From: Malurus cyaneus samueli
Taxonomy: Eukaryota; Chordata; Aves; Passeriformes; Maluridae
Length of the DNA: 64,000 nt
Direction of reading: 5' to 3'
NCBI GenBank assembly: GCA_009741485.1
Contig: CM019216.1
Location: 43,825,032-43,889,031 of the forward strand
The notes beneath the pieces are model-generated. The model was not told where the DNA came from and searched no databases. It saw nothing but the letters and a program-made list of their open reading frames with translations. The position numbers were made by a program, and so were the translations under genes. Of this stretch, positions 34,937 through 48,800 are shown in pieces. Position 1 is the stretch's first letter, and each line of letters starts with the position of its first letter.

Positions 34937-37900
34937 GCCCAAACAATTTATGAAAAATATTATCCTGCATTTTTGGAGAAAAAAAATAAGCTTTTAAAAC
35001 TAGCTTTGCTGAAAGGCTAAAGAGTAATCTTATTTGCAAATATGTATATGCAAATGAATTATACCACTCAAAATGAGAACTCGCATAGATGAACTTTCAG
35101 GTTCAAGAACCCAGGTGTAGCAGCTGTGGTCAGTTAATTTCTACAGACATTTCTGATGAAACAGATTAATTTTAAAACATGCAATATGGACAGAGATGCG
35201 GCAATTCACACTGCATTTCAAACAATTCCTGCTCAGCGTTGCTAATTAGGAATTCCCAGCAAAACAAGAAAGATGATACCTCAGCTGTCAAAAGTCTGAT
35301 AACCAGCAAATTCCAAACACTCCAAAGAGAAAGACTTCAGAACTCCCAGTGCAACAAATCTGTTCCATATGAAAGCTTTACAGCTCTTGTCCAAAACCTC
35401 AACTGCAAATATCATCACTGCATATAGACTCTGAGCTGATTTTGCCATAGCTCCATGGAAGTCAATGATGACACATTGATTTCCACTAATGGGGGTCTGA
35501 CCTTAAAAAAATGCTGCTTTCATTTACCAAAAAAAGAGCATTTTTTCCCCCCACTTTCAAACTTTATTTAGCTTTTCTCCAGGGGAGCAGAAGTGCTGAC
35601 ATGGGGTTAAATTCATTCAATATCCATGCCCAGAGCCAACCAGACCATAAGCCCAAGGGACATAAGAAATTCACATTGTGTCTTGAAATTAGTACAGATT
35701 GAGGTAATCACTGTCATACAGATGAAGAAAAGGAAACACAAAAGATGTTCTGGAAAAGTTTTCAGTTGCCTAAAAAAACCCATGGCAGTAATTGGGAAAC
35801 AAGTTATGTAGTTTTAGGACTCCAGATACAAATAAAGGTATAGCATTTAGGAAGAAGGAATAGTAGAAAGGAGTTAAGTTGGCTTATCCCTCAAAAAGTT
35901 TAAAGAAGGAAACTTCTGAGAAACAAGATGGATTGGAATTATAAAAATAATTTAAAATATATCCTGCTGCTTTAGCAGTATTTTTTCATCATATCAAAGC
36001 ATTATGTTTTTTTGTGATAAACTGTAAGAAAGGAAGTATAACTTTTCTTAAGAAGGGTGACGAGTGACCCAGTTTTAGAGGTAGCATTCATACTGTTATC
36101 CTCTGGGTTTTATGTTTAAAAGATTATCTTGACATTAGTAAAGAAGCTTTACTGTATTTTTCCCAGTTAAGTTTTGGACTCTACGTTTACAGGGAAAGCT
36201 AAGCTGATAAGAGAAGAAAAAAGGTTTCAAACAAGAGTTCCATTAAAAAAGAAACCAAACATTTTTAAAGATACACTTTTCTGAGATTTCCTTTTGGGTT
36301 CAATTCCACCCCCCCTCAAAAGCACTTTTTGGTGACTTATTTGATACTGTCTCCCATCTAGAACTCAAAAGTCATGAACAGTGAGGCTCCTTAGGTTGCA
36401 GCAATTTTAAGTAGGACACTTATTCTACCCACAGAGGAGAGCAGAGCCCCAGGCACCCAGTGTACTTTCCTGCCACTTGTCAGAAGTATTCTCTTTGTTT
36501 GGTTTAGAAGCTGGGAATCTACCCTAGATGAGAGTCACAGCTATGACTATATAAAGAAACCATTTTATTCTTGCACCTCAATAGAACTGGAACCCGCACC
36601 ATGGTCAGGTCAAAGAGTTTCTTTTGTTAAAAATATACTTTCTCCAGTGTCACAGATATAAAACTCTTATTATCAAAAGAAGTAACCCACAAAAATAATT
36701 TATGCAAGAAAAAATAATTTACCTATCCAGGCAACAGTTAAAAACGTGCCCGTTTTGATCACATGCTTTTTTTTTTTCTTGATCAATAATACAAAGAGGG
36801 TCCTTGCTTGAATTTTTCAGGTATCAAAATCTAGCTAGGAATGAGATTTGAATGAGATGTTGGTTGCCAGGCCAGACAAACAGATTCACCCTCTTTTCAG
36901 TGTTTCAAAGGTCGTTTGCAAATTGAATACCTTTTATTCAAGGATGACATATTCTGAAACTGTTCTGGAGGGCTTACAGTGGTTACAATCTGCAGAGTTT
37001 GACCTGAAATGTACCACAAACAGCCTGATTTAAGGACACAAGGAAAGTTTTACCCTTCACTTTTCTGTGAGAGCAACTCAGACGTGCAATATTAATATAA
37101 TATTTTTATAGTTTTGAAATGCAAAAAGCCAACCATGTAATCATAACATTCTATTCTACGTAATTATGGTAATTTTGTAACATATACAGAATGTAAACAC
37201 AAAAGAAATGTAATTGAAGTTTTCCCCAACAGCTGTTTTAAACCTAAACCTACAAAACCACTGTCATTCCTTATGCTAGTGATGCCTAGAGCAGCAGAAA
37301 ACAATCCTAAACCTTTGTTGTTTTATAAAATATATTGATTAAAGAGTTGACTGAAGTTAGAAATTTCAAATAGTGGAGCATCCCAAGTGATACAAGAAGA
37401 GTTTTGCATATTGTCAGTGGAACAAAGAAACAGAGAACATTTGCACAAAGCGGTTTTGATATCAATAGGCTGAATTGTCACAGCTATGAATCATCATAAA
37501 AAACTGCTGTAACAAGTAATACAAGACTTTGTAAGATATTCTTTAGTGAATTATAGGTTTAAAAAACCCCAAAACTAAACCCCAAACCTTTTAACTTCTT
37601 TTAACTTTTTTCTTCCCTATCAGAATAATATTAGACAACACAGAAAAGCAATTTTCACATTCCAGTGCCCTATTGTACATGCCCTCAAAAGAAATATAAT
37701 TGTTCTCTTTTTCTTTAAGGCAGCTATGAATATTTGAGAAAATATTGAGGCTAAAAACACCCCACCATTTCTCTCAACACTTGCTGGACCGATTTGATTG
37801 AAAGATTAGCATCCACTGAATTGTTTCTATTTGCTTCCTTTTTTTTTTTTTTTCATAATAGTTTCATAGTATCACTTGCATTTTATCTATCTTTTTGTAA

Positions 37901-40900
37901 TTTTCTCAGAACATGCTTTCATATCTCCAGAAGGCAGGAAGGCAGATTAGTAGGGAAACAGTATTCTAGTTATTTTATCTATTCTCATCAGGAAGAAAAT
38001 GGACACTTTTTGTGGGGTAGGTAAGCTCATGCTTACCATGGTGAAAGGAAATGCAATTTGTGTGGATAAATCAGACAAATGGTGTACTCTGTACCCACAT
38101 GCAATCTTCTGCTTTGCCCAACGCTCAGGCTGCACCAGACACAAAACTGATTTATACATATTTTGAAAAGGAGATGAGGTTCCAAAGAGGCTGGGTAACA
38201 TTAAACAGAGCAGTGTGGTGGCACAGACATACAGTTGTTGGAGCAGGGGAGCAAAGCTGATTGCACAGGCACATCTACACTTGTGTGCAGGGCACCAAGG
38301 ATTTTGTCCCCACTCTCCCAAGGGAAACCTCAGTTCCAAGACCAGCTGCTAGAAACACTCAGCTTTGCAAGTTTCTTTTTTCTATATGCCACTTGCATAA
38401 GGAACAGAACTGAATGATGGAACAAAGCAGTGAAATTTTTTCCCTTATTGAATTTTTCTTTTTTTTTGAACAAACTGGAATCTATTTTCTCATAAAATGT
38501 GTAGAAGCTTTGCAGTAGTAAATACTACATAAGACAAAACTGTTTCTTATTCATGGATCTGCTGGGAGTTTTGGCATGATCTTGGTTAGTTTTACAAAGC
38601 AAGCATTTAAACAGCAAATATAGGTTTCATTACAATAGTTGGTAAATAGCTATTTCTCTTCCTTGTTCTGTACCACCTTATCAAAAATTCATAGAAAAGA
38701 ATCCATAACCCAATGGCTTTTAAAGACAGAAGGTAACACTAGAGGTTTTCAATGCAACCTGAAAACATATTAAGATGAATTCTTCAAAAAAATTCCGTGG
38801 AGCTTGGAATATGATAAGTGTAAAACCTCAAAATCTCTGGTGACCGTTAATCATCCAACACAAGGGCGTCCATTTCCTAAATAAGGCACCTTCCTGAACT
38901 GCGCTGCCTCTTGAAGATTTAAGCCTAGAGCTTAAAGATTAATTAAAAAAAAAATCTCAGTGAGAGGTGATTTTGATGCATCTTTAGCATCCCTCATGTC
39001 TTCTTATGCAATACCAGGCAAGTGTTATTGCATATTTAGAAAACAATAAATACAGTATGACTTTCTAAGCCATAGCTGAAGGGACAGAAATACACTTTTT
39101 GGGTGTTTTGCTTCTCTGACCCATTCCTAGACAAAAATAACACTTACTAAAAATTTATACTGCTTCTGTACGTGTGTAATTGTAAATTGGTATCAGTACA
39201 AAAATTACTCCTTAAGTGTTGACTAGTAACTGTGAATTCTCCCAATAACACTGAAATCTGTGACATCCATTTTCAGAATATGTGAAATAATTCTTATACA
39301 AAGCTCCAAAGATTAAACTGAGAAAAAGATAACTTAGATCTTTAGCAGTCCCCAGTGATGAAAAAATATTTAGTCAACGATTTAACCATGTGAATACAGT
39401 CTTTGGCCAACTACCATGCCAAGAAGTTCCTGGGCATAGACGTGTGCAAAACTCAGTCATATGGAAAATAAATCACAAAGAACCTGCAAGGGAGTGAGCA
39501 CTGAGGAAAAAGGGGAAGGAAACTCAACAAGTTGTGATCAAACAAGAATGAATCTGGTCAAATGCACTGAGATCAGAAAAACAAATAGAAAATGAAACTG
39601 ATATCTGCATAGGCTGGGGTGTTAAAATTGATTTTACCATAATTTTTGCTGCAAATAATTTGTCACAATAGCATAATTTTGAACTGAAATTAACTCTCTA
39701 TTTTATCAACTATTATCAGCAGTTTTCCTGAATCTCCGATCTAAAGAGTGAGTCTCCTCCACCTATGAAACACATTTTCCCACAATGTCTGGATATACCC
39801 TTCTGATTTCCTGACACTGTGGCTGCTCTGCTTGATGTGGGAAGGCTGAACTTCAGCTGAGGTTTCACCTCACATTCAGGGACAACATACAGAAATCAAT
39901 GCTGGTGTTGAGCATGTGCCCTGGGAGGTGAGTGAGGGCCATTCTGTGACATCTGACAGACTTTACTGACTTGCAGAATGGTTGGATCAGCAGAAAGCAG
40001 TCTCAACTCCTGGTTTACACAGGGAGTGTTGATAATGGTTGGACCCTTACTACCCTCTCATCAATATTCTCTGACTGATTCTGTGGACTTTTAACTGATT
40101 TTTCTGCCATATTGCTTCAAGATGAAGCAAACAGCAAAACTCTGATGTGACTTCCAGGAAGGAAAACCTGCAGAAAGTCTGCAGAAATGGACTGGTTTAA
40201 GCAGATGGTACAGACAGAAATCTCCTTTACTCTGTATTCTGCCTGAAGAAAATTTTAGAGGTTTATGTGCTGGACAGCATGATGTAGAAATGATTGAGCT
40301 GGCTCAAGGACCAGCATTGCTCTGGTCATGCTTTCAGGATTTCTCAGCAGAACCTATTTGTTCAGGCACAAAGGTGCCTCATGTGCTCCAAATTGCTGAA
40401 AGTGAATGCATCTTCTTAAGGGGATCATGTACAATTTCTGCAGCTGTTTTCTCCTTTGCTGTCCTTCAGCACAGTCATAGGCACTTGAGATCAGAATTCA
40501 GCCAAACATAAGAGTCAATTCTTACCTTTCAACCATATCTCCTATCATGGTTCTCCTTTCCTTCCTCTATCTCATTCCAGGAATACAGACTCCAGGCACA
40601 CTTTTTACCCAAACTCTTGCTACACAAATCGTGGGTGACATGACATCCAAATTCTTTAAAGGTTAAGCTTTGAGGATTTGCATATCAGAGAATACTCAAA
40701 ATGTGACAAAACCTTATGAGAAGTTAGGGAATTTTTAATATAAAAATGCTTGTTTGTACCAGACAAGCTTATTTAAAATAAAACACTATTTTCTTGAGTC
40801 CTTATGTTTAATGGACTACTTTCCTCCAGCAGTGTATCTCAGTAACAGCACTTCTCAAAAATGGACATGTAATAACTTCTGTTTAAGAACGCTGAGTTTC

Positions 40901-41277
40901 ATTAGTAATTTCTTTTTGCTCTAGAAATTCTCATCCTGCTAGTCCTAAAAAACAAGGAATATTTCCTTTGGGCTTTGATACCAGGTGAAATCTTGCAGGA
41001 AATCTTTGATAACCAACAGGACAATCAGCAGCGGAGGGGATGTTTTATCACCAGTGGTAGCGCTTTTGACTCCTGTAAACTCCTACTGGAAGCTCTCTAG
41101 GACATCTCAAACTGTGGTTGCCTTTTATGCCTTGAGCTGGGGCAGAGCAGGGAGGAGCAAGTGGAAGTGTGGTTTTAGCAGAAGCACTAAATTGGATAAT
41201 ACCCTTCCTACATCATAGCAGCTATTAATTTAATTCCTTTCTACCATGTGAATTTGTTCAGCAACAATCTATTATTT

Positions 41278-41565
41278 AAAAATCATAACATGGTTTGGGT
41301 AGGGTGGGGCCTTAAAAATCATCCAGTTCCAAAACTCCTGGCATGGACAGGGACATCCTACTTGACCAGGTTGCTAAATGCCCCATCCAACCTGACCTTG
41401 AACACTGCCAGTGTTGGGGTATCCACAACTTCTCTGGACAGCTTGTTCCAGTGCCTCACCAATCTCACAATTCCACATACATACATAAATTTTCTGTCTT
41501 TCACTGTGAATCTATTATTTCTATTCCTATTATTCCTTGTCCTATCACCATTAGTTCCTGATGAC
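41278..41565 (-). mobile_element. CR1 LINE 3'-end fragment, reverse orientation
   Basis: Read on the plus strand this is the familiar antisense CR1 3' end. It begins AATCATAACATGGTTTGGGT (the CR1 terminal repeat region) and continues through CCATCCAACCTGACCTTGAA and TTCCAGTGCCTCACCAATCT to CCTTGTCCTATCACCATTAG. The element's 3' end is therefore on the left, and it is 5'-truncated on the right after about 285 bp. The minus-strand assignment follows from this order. Divergence from the consensus form looks moderate. It explains the open frames at 41248-41568, which are not genes. Confidence 0.95.
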
Positions 41566-44500
41566 TAACTAAAAAAATATTGATGAACCCATGCTAGCAA
41601 GTTCTGTACTCTTAAATAGTAGGGAACTTGTCATTTTCCTGTATCTGTAACTCAAGGTATGAGACTTACCAGGAAACTTGAGGAGCTCTTAGAGATACTG
41701 CAACAGATATTACCCTCTAAAGCCTCGAGAAAGAAAATTATCCCAGGTGATGGAGAACATTGTTATGGCACAGAGTCAGGCTGCTCTGCTGACTGTCATC
41801 CTTTCGATTCACAAACAGGAAAACAGACCATATCTGTGAAAAAGAAAGTGGTACACTGTGGGACCAGACCCACATCTCCTGTTGCCCCATCAAAACTGAA
41901 ACTGACATCAATGTTAACACCTTAAATTGGTGCTACATACAACCCTATTTTCTCTGTGGAGCACTGACTGGTATTCATGCAGGTGGACAAGAGACATTTT
42001 TCCGAAAACTGTGTAGCTATGTCAGGGATAGTGCTGACTCAGCAGTTCCACCTGTAGATCTGCTCAGATTGCCGAAACTCAAATGAGGGATGTGTACATT
42101 TCAGATGCTCTAACTCACAGCGAAATCTCTTTTTTTCATAAATAACACTGATTTCTAGTCTGCGTTTTTCTCTGCTGCTGCTCCCATAGACAGTGCAGGA
42201 CAAGCTCTGTGACAATGATTGTAAAACCTGACATAAACAGCAGGATTGTTATCTGTCCTTCAATAGACAGGAGCGCTGCCAGCAGGAGCTTATTTAAGCT
42301 TGTGAAACAAGCAAGGTCATTCACTCTTGTCAAAGTTTTGTTTTCAAATTTCTCTGGGAAGAAACTTCTTTATTTCTATCATCATTTTCCTAATGTTTTC
42401 ATTCACTGATGAAATTTCTGCAGACAAAGGAGGAAATGTGGCAGTTTTCATTTTAGTCCCCTAGCTACATATACTCTTTCTGCCTTATCAACGAAAATGT
42501 ATTACTTTGCACAGTCATGTGTTAATCTATATAGCAGCCAACACAGGAGGTTATGTAGTCATCTTTAGCACTCTGCAGATATGTGTTTTCCATTATGCTG
42601 AACTCAGAAAGCTTTTCTCCCTGGGGGAGCTTCTAATGTGATATTTAGCTTGAATCCTAATGCAGCTAAGCTCCATCAAAACCATGCACACGGACTCAAG
42701 GGTAACTGTAAATAATGCAAAAATAGATCAATACTAATCTTGACTTGTTTGTGTGTAATTCTCACAGAGCTCTCATGACTCCAGCCACATCCTGTGCCAT
42801 GGATTCTGACTGGCTGCTCATTCCCAGGTTGTGGAAGAGACTTCAGGAGTGTTGCATACTTTACATGTATGCAATACCAGCATTGCTCTTTCACAGATCA
42901 TATGTGAAATGTAAGGAGAATCACATTCTTTCTCTCTCCAAATATATTAAAGGATATATAGGACATCATCTCTAGAATATATTCTTTTCTAGAGAAGAAT
43001 AAAGTTAAAGATGTAAAATGAGTTCAGTGTTGCTCATTACCACAGGACTTACAGGATGATTTTGTTGTTCTTACAGGGTGATTTTGTTGTATTTATCCAG
43101 TCTTTCATGAATAAACAGACTCAGAATACAACTATGATTTATTCTAAATCTTAAAGGAAGCAGACTGTTTTTCTATATTGTACCTGTTATGTCAATGGAC
43201 TGTATCTGTGCATGTGTTCTACACTAGAAAAAAAAGCAACCATTCACAATCATTTATTGAAAAGCTATTTGGATCCACTATTGTACCCCATCAAATAATA
43301 ATAAAGTTTTAGTTCTTAAAATGTGTATTTTTCATTTAAAGCTAGAGTTCTGAACAAACATCTAATTATCTTCTAAGGGTGTTCTTTGGAAATAATTCTA
43401 AATTATGCAACTTTCTGGACAACAAACTGCCTTCACTCTCCTCCCTTGTCTCCCATTCTATTCATCTGTTGTGATTATTCTTATTTTGTTTTTCTCTTCA
43501 CCAGCTCCTTTTAGCAATACCCAGCAAAAAGCTGCTTTTCCAAACATCAAAATAAGCATAATGTTGAAGAAATCAGCTCCTTGCAGGATTCTAGTGGTAG
43601 ATTTTGCTCATTAGAAAGCAGCAGACAGACTGCTGACGAAAATTCTAATAAGCAGTATTAAAGCATTAATAGCATGAGCTCAGGGTTTTGTACAACATAG
43701 CAAACCGTATGCTGCAGAACTTGGGATCTCTTTCCAGCTGTTAACTGACAGTATCCCTGGGTTCCTGCTAATTGGCAACACACCAAGGTAAACAAGTCAG
43801 CTAATTCCAGAACAGTGAACTGATTAACTTCAGGTGTATATGCATATTTATAAAGAAAGTGTTGCTTTTGTCTCAATAATCAAAAATAGATTTAGTTTTC
43901 AATTTTGAAAGTTGTGGACTACAAAAGTATTAATGGCACCAAAAAACCCCCAATCCAGGACTAATTCTTTCAGCTAAACGTTTTAAAACAGCATTTATGT
44001 CAAAAATAGAGAACGTGTATGTATACAGAAAAATGGGATTAATCATTGTATCATTCCTGTCTACTCATAAAAGCATCATAATTGTCTTGCTACTGTATGA
44101 CAGAGATTTTGCAACAATATAACTTTTTCTCTACTTTAGTCCTGAACGATTAGATTAAAATAGACTAGTTTTCCCTTTTTACCTCTTTAAATTCATATAT
44201 TTTTATCAGAAAGTCATAAACTGAAAGAGTCCTGTCATTTTAGATCTGAACCATCCTAAAGTATTTCCTTTGATTTATTTTTATTGTAAATATGACTCAT
44301 TAGGTCAGCAGGTGCCTCTCTGCACTGTCACATACGCTGGGCAGTCTCTTGGCTCCTCAGTCAAACCTAATGTTTGCAGGGTACAAGATCCTATAGAGAA
44401 GTCAGGAAATCAGTTCTACCTCATGACCAGAATACTGTGATTTGGTAAAGAAAGAAAAATAAGGAAATCAAAGAGCTGGAAAAGGAAAGCACAGTGATAG

Positions 44501-45044
44501 GCATGCCAGAGGGTGAAGGCATTAGAAGCTGAAGGGAGTAAAGACAAACATAAAGCATTTTCTGATTATATTTGTCTCCTATATATTCCTGATCCCCTTA
44601 CAAATCAGAATGTGCATCTATGGACAGACCCATGTTGGTGTTACCCATTTTTATGACCATGCTTAAAGCAACTGTGGTCTCATTTCAATACAACAGAAGC
44701 ACAAAGAGTTCTGAAAGCAGAAGCCAAAGCCTCATATCTGGTTAATAGCAGGAGTGTCTTGCATTTTAAACCAGAAACGGGTGTCTTGTATTTGTTCTCC
44801 TTCTGGTCCCATGTTTTCTGCATTCTTGGTTTCAGTGTGGCACATTTACAAGAGAGAGCTGGAAAATGTCCCTGTAGACTGCGTTGTTCTTGTGATGATG
44901 GGAGCTGTGTGTTTAAACTCTCTGGAAATGGGAATGGCCATGATCAACTGTCATCAGCTTTTCTCATTTTTGGGGGAAAAAAATCAGACCCTATTTTTCC
45001 TTACAGATGGACAATAGGGTTTTAATTTATAGTGTGCTGTGTGG
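41566..45044. other. Single-copy noncoding DNA
   Basis: No gene or mobile element is recognised. It contains a short tandem duplication at 43048-43091 and an 8-bp-stem inverted repeat (CTCTAGAA ... TTCTAGAG) at 42970-42994. Open frames of up to 88 codons (such as 41659-41925 and 44754-45025) overlap others in different frames. Confidence 0.6.
43048..43091. repeat. Tandem duplication of a 22-bp unit
   Basis: Two adjacent units, CTTACAGGATGATTTTGTTG (first 20 bases) at 43048 and CTTACAGGGTGATTTTGTTG at 43070, differ at two of 22 positions. Confidence 0.9.
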
Positions 45045-45085
45045 TTTTTTTTTTTTTTTTTTGGTTTTTTTTTTTTTTTTTTTTT
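45045..45085. repeat. Poly-T tract of 18 and 21 T separated by GG
   Basis: Two T homopolymers separated only by GG. On the minus strand this is a poly-A tract preceded by single-copy sequence. No retrogene body is recognised upstream of it. Confidence 0.97.
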
Positions 45086-45629
45086 AGTCAGGTTCTCTAC
45101 ACATTTATTATTGGTACTAATCAATTGAAAATCGATCACCTCAACTACAATTAAGTTCAAATAGCCTGAAAGGTTGGGGATATTATGTTTCATTATGGAA
45201 CTGAAGAACTTATTCTAGGACTAACCTCTCTCTACCACCTCTTACTTAATTTAGAACAACTCCACACCGGCAAACAAACCTTTTACACCAAGTCCTTGCT
45301 ACTGTGAGTTTCCAAGCAACTTCCCTTTTAATAGGTTTTCTTACTGGTAAAATGCTATACCTGGCAATTATTTTGAAGTGTTTTATTTTCCTTCTTTTGC
45401 CCACCAAACTAGTCTTAATTTTATGTGAAATTTTCTTCCTTGAGGTCATTGCATTCCTTCTGAACACTGTCCACACTCATTAAATTGAACCATTGTATAG
45501 CACAGAATGCTGCTATGGCTGCAGGCAGAAGCAGGAGTCCTAAAAGATATGTATTCAAATATTAAAAAATTATGTGCAATATTTTCTGTTTCCTGAATAA
45601 GCAAATCAACAGAGGAAAGGGTTATGCTT

Positions 45630-45870
45630 ATATAAAGTATCTCAGCTTGAGTGTGACAACATTAATTATCCACTGTAACATGCTGATTTATAATTATGAA
45701 ATCAGTAATTTAATTGGCATCTAATGCACTAAAAACATTCCTGCCAGTGTCATTATCCGAGTGCCAGTGCTTGATGCTTTCAAACTTAGTTAAGCTGTCA
45801 GAAATCATTATCCTGTTAAATGCTTATACCTGCAAAACTGATAATTATTTGACAAAAATGTTTCAAAAGG
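45630..45870. promoter_or_regulatory. Candidate enhancer-like block with clustered homeodomain motifs
   Basis: Within 240 bp there are several TAATTA/ATTA words (about 45661, 45690, 45708, 45841) and two CATTATCC words (about 45750 and 45806). Low repeat content and motif clustering resemble developmental enhancers in gene deserts. This is inference only. Confidence 0.22.
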
Positions 45871-48800
45871 CACTACTATGTGACCGGTGAAGGTACTATC
45901 CACACATTTCAGACAAACCAGCCAAGCTCACTGCTGGTCATCAAACACCTCTCACTGTTGATGGAAATAGCATCTATACTCCTTGGGAAGAGAGGCTGCC
46001 ACTGAATCACACAATTGATATTTGGATCACTGATTATGTCAATCAGAGTTTAACTCCAGGGTGCAGCTGCATCTGTGTGTTTGCACAGATTAATGCTCCC
46101 ATCCAGAGGTGAGAGTGGCCACTTTGAACGAAGCACAGATGAGCAGCACAAGAGCTGGGATCAGGGAAGCCAGGTCACTGCACTCGAGGTGCTACCTGTT
46201 AAAGAGCCTGGGGACTAGTTTTACTCCTGCCAGTCCTTTCACTCCTGAACTAGAGATCATAGCTAGAACAGCAGGCAGTTCTTCAACCTTATAGACTTGG
46301 GCGAAGGGCCTGATCTTCAGAAAGGGAGTCACACAAAGGAAATATATCAAAACAACCTTAACAGGACAGTGATCTGCATGAATGATGCTCTGTCAAAAGA
46401 AGAATCTAACTTAAAAACTGGATACAGCAGGTGGTAGAAAGCAGAAAAGAGAATAAAAAACCAGCACTGCAGTCAGTAAATCATTCTACAATGGTTTCTC
46501 AGCCCTGCTCTACATGACGTATTGTGCCTGTGTAACTATTTCTGTGATGGAAGGGATTCCTTCTACTGAAATTGTTTTACATCTCCAGCTGCTAATGGGT
46601 CTGAAGTACTACCACTCTATGCAGTTCATTAAACCCTATGAGAATAAGCCTGGATAAGCTAGATATAACTGATGACATAACAACATGAGCTGCTGAAATA
46701 TTTAGGCATAATTTTCAGTTATTGCATACTGGCCTTTTTTGGCTTCCTAGCACAGTTGAAATGCTGCAACTGCTGAGTGTGAACAAGACCATTTTCTCAG
46801 ATCATTTTAGAAGAGTGTCAGTTCCTCAGAGAATATGTCATTCTGATATAAATAAAAGTATTCTACTAAAAGCTGCTAAGCTAAAGATAGATATAAGTAT
46901 AACCAAGAAAAATAGAGTATTACCAAGAGCACGGCCCATGAGGATTCCTGAAGACAGATAAATAACTTCACATTAAAAGTCTCACGCTGTCAGATGTGTG
47001 TATATGGAATAGGATTCAACTTATGTTATCAAAAAGTTAAGCAACAAACTTCAATGGGAATCTCTCTGCAGCCAGTGGAGACAGACATTGCCCTGGGGTG
47101 ATCCATCCCTTCGCAACGCAGTGTTGCACAGTGTCTTTGTGTTTTCTGCAACAAAGGGCTTTCTACTTGCAGTTCTACAGCCTGCCTTTCACTTGCAGCT
47201 CAATCATCTCCTTGAAGTCAGAACTGAAGTGTTTCCTCATTTTCTTATGACCTTATTTTCTCATTCTTGTGGGAATGACCACCACCAGTATGAGACTCAC
47301 CCTTCTTCCATTCTTTCCCCACACTTTGGCTACTCAGTGGGCCAAACAGCAGGCATGTAGACAGCTTACTGGTTGCAACACTTGCTCCCAAAATGTGCTT
47401 CCACTGTCACTTAACATTAGCATTATGCCCATAAAAGCTGACATTTTGAGTGCATCTTGAAGACACCCATACAGGCATTACTGCAGTTTGTGTGAGTGTG
47501 TGCTGGTAAAACATCTGCTGCTGATGGGAGCAGGACCTGAGGGTGTTCAGCTGTGGGTCTTGTTACTTCTCCCCCCGATGGCCACCAGGGAAACTTCATT
47601 TTCCTTTTCTCTCTCTTCTGTTTCAATTTTTGCCCCAAAACTCCTTTGACTGCCCATGTATGCCGCCAGGTATGGAGCCCACCGATAAATCTCTTTGCAT
47701 GTGGATCTGTCTCCTTTGTGTCAGAACAGGTGACTGATGTCTTTTAAACACCTAATTTTGTGACAGCTGGAGTTAGGTCAAGCAAATCCCACCCTCAGGC
47801 AGTGAAGGGATGGAGGGAGTTGGCAGAACCCCCTCCCTAATATCTAACTTTTAAATATCTTATGCACAGAGTCCTGAAGACTGTGAGCAATAAACAGTGG
47901 CAATAGGATTTTAGCTTATGCTGTTAGAATAAATTAATTGTTCATACTCAGCCTGTACAATGGTTGCCACAGCTTCTGTTCTGTTCCAAAGTAAGCCTCA
48001 GCCTCACAAGCAGTTTTAAGTGTGTGGTCACATTAATGCACCACAATCACAGAACAATTGGAACTGTGAGAAGTAAACTCTCTAGTTTAGTAGTTTTAAA
48101 TCAAGAGTCACAAGTTGCTTTGATCAATATAAAAATAATTAACTGGAATACAAAAAAGAACTAAATACAAAATAAAAATTAGTGAAAAACTAAGCTATTA
48201 GTTAGACAAAAAAAAAATCAGGATATGAAATAGAAAGCGGAATACTTAATTCCATTTCTTTGTGTATTTTTATTATCAATTGCCATCACTAAGAAGATTC
48301 ACAATGAAAACATCATCCCAATTTTTAATCACTTTAAATACAGATTTGTGAAGCATCACAGAATTACCTTTTATTATCCCTTTTCTCCCATAAGAATGAC
48401 AGAAAAAGAACTGTTTTTAAAGCAGCATGCTGCAATACATAATGGCCAAGTATTTATAAAATATTAACTTTACTGAGATTCCTCAGAATAGTGAATTGTT
48501 ACCCATTGTCTAATGAAAATGAACCCAATTCAAAACAGGCACTGCTGCAAAAGTACCCACCACAGCACGGAGTACAGATCGTAATGAGAAACACCACATC
48601 TTTAAAAGAACAAAAAAAAAGTTTGAAATACAAAAAGTTCCAGTTTCAGTACACAAAACACAAAAGCCTTCGATGAAGGCATTTTGAGAGAGGCCTGACC
48701 CACCAGCCTCCCAAACGAGGCAGACAGTAAGTGAGACACAGCAGAGCAAATTAGGAACACACAGACACAGTTAAGTGGTTTCTGGAGCAGAGCTGATTCA

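Larger units (their letters stand above)
30961..41277. other. Single-copy noncoding DNA, no gene recognised
   Basis: About 10 kb without recognisable genes or mobile elements. It holds A-rich simple sequence at 32490-32507, 33991-34024 (CAAAA-type) and 34883-34936. Open frames reach 116 codons (31527-31877) and 130 codons (37947-38339, minus strand), but they overlap competing frames and resemble nothing I know. Two spots (about 35690-35750 and 38160-38215) have a faint resemblance to MIR-type SINE core sequence, too weak to call. Confidence 0.6.

Noticed and set aside
35690..38215. Two short stretches faintly like MIR SINE core sequence (about 35690-35750 and 38160-38215)
   Set aside because: The matches are too short and too degenerate to separate from chance by eye.
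41248..41568. Open frames of 106 and 72 codons
   Set aside because: They lie within the antisense CR1 3' end at 41278-41565.
47565..47600. CCACCAGGG word resembling part of a CTCF site
   Set aside because: Only the first half of the motif matches, and such partial matches are common.
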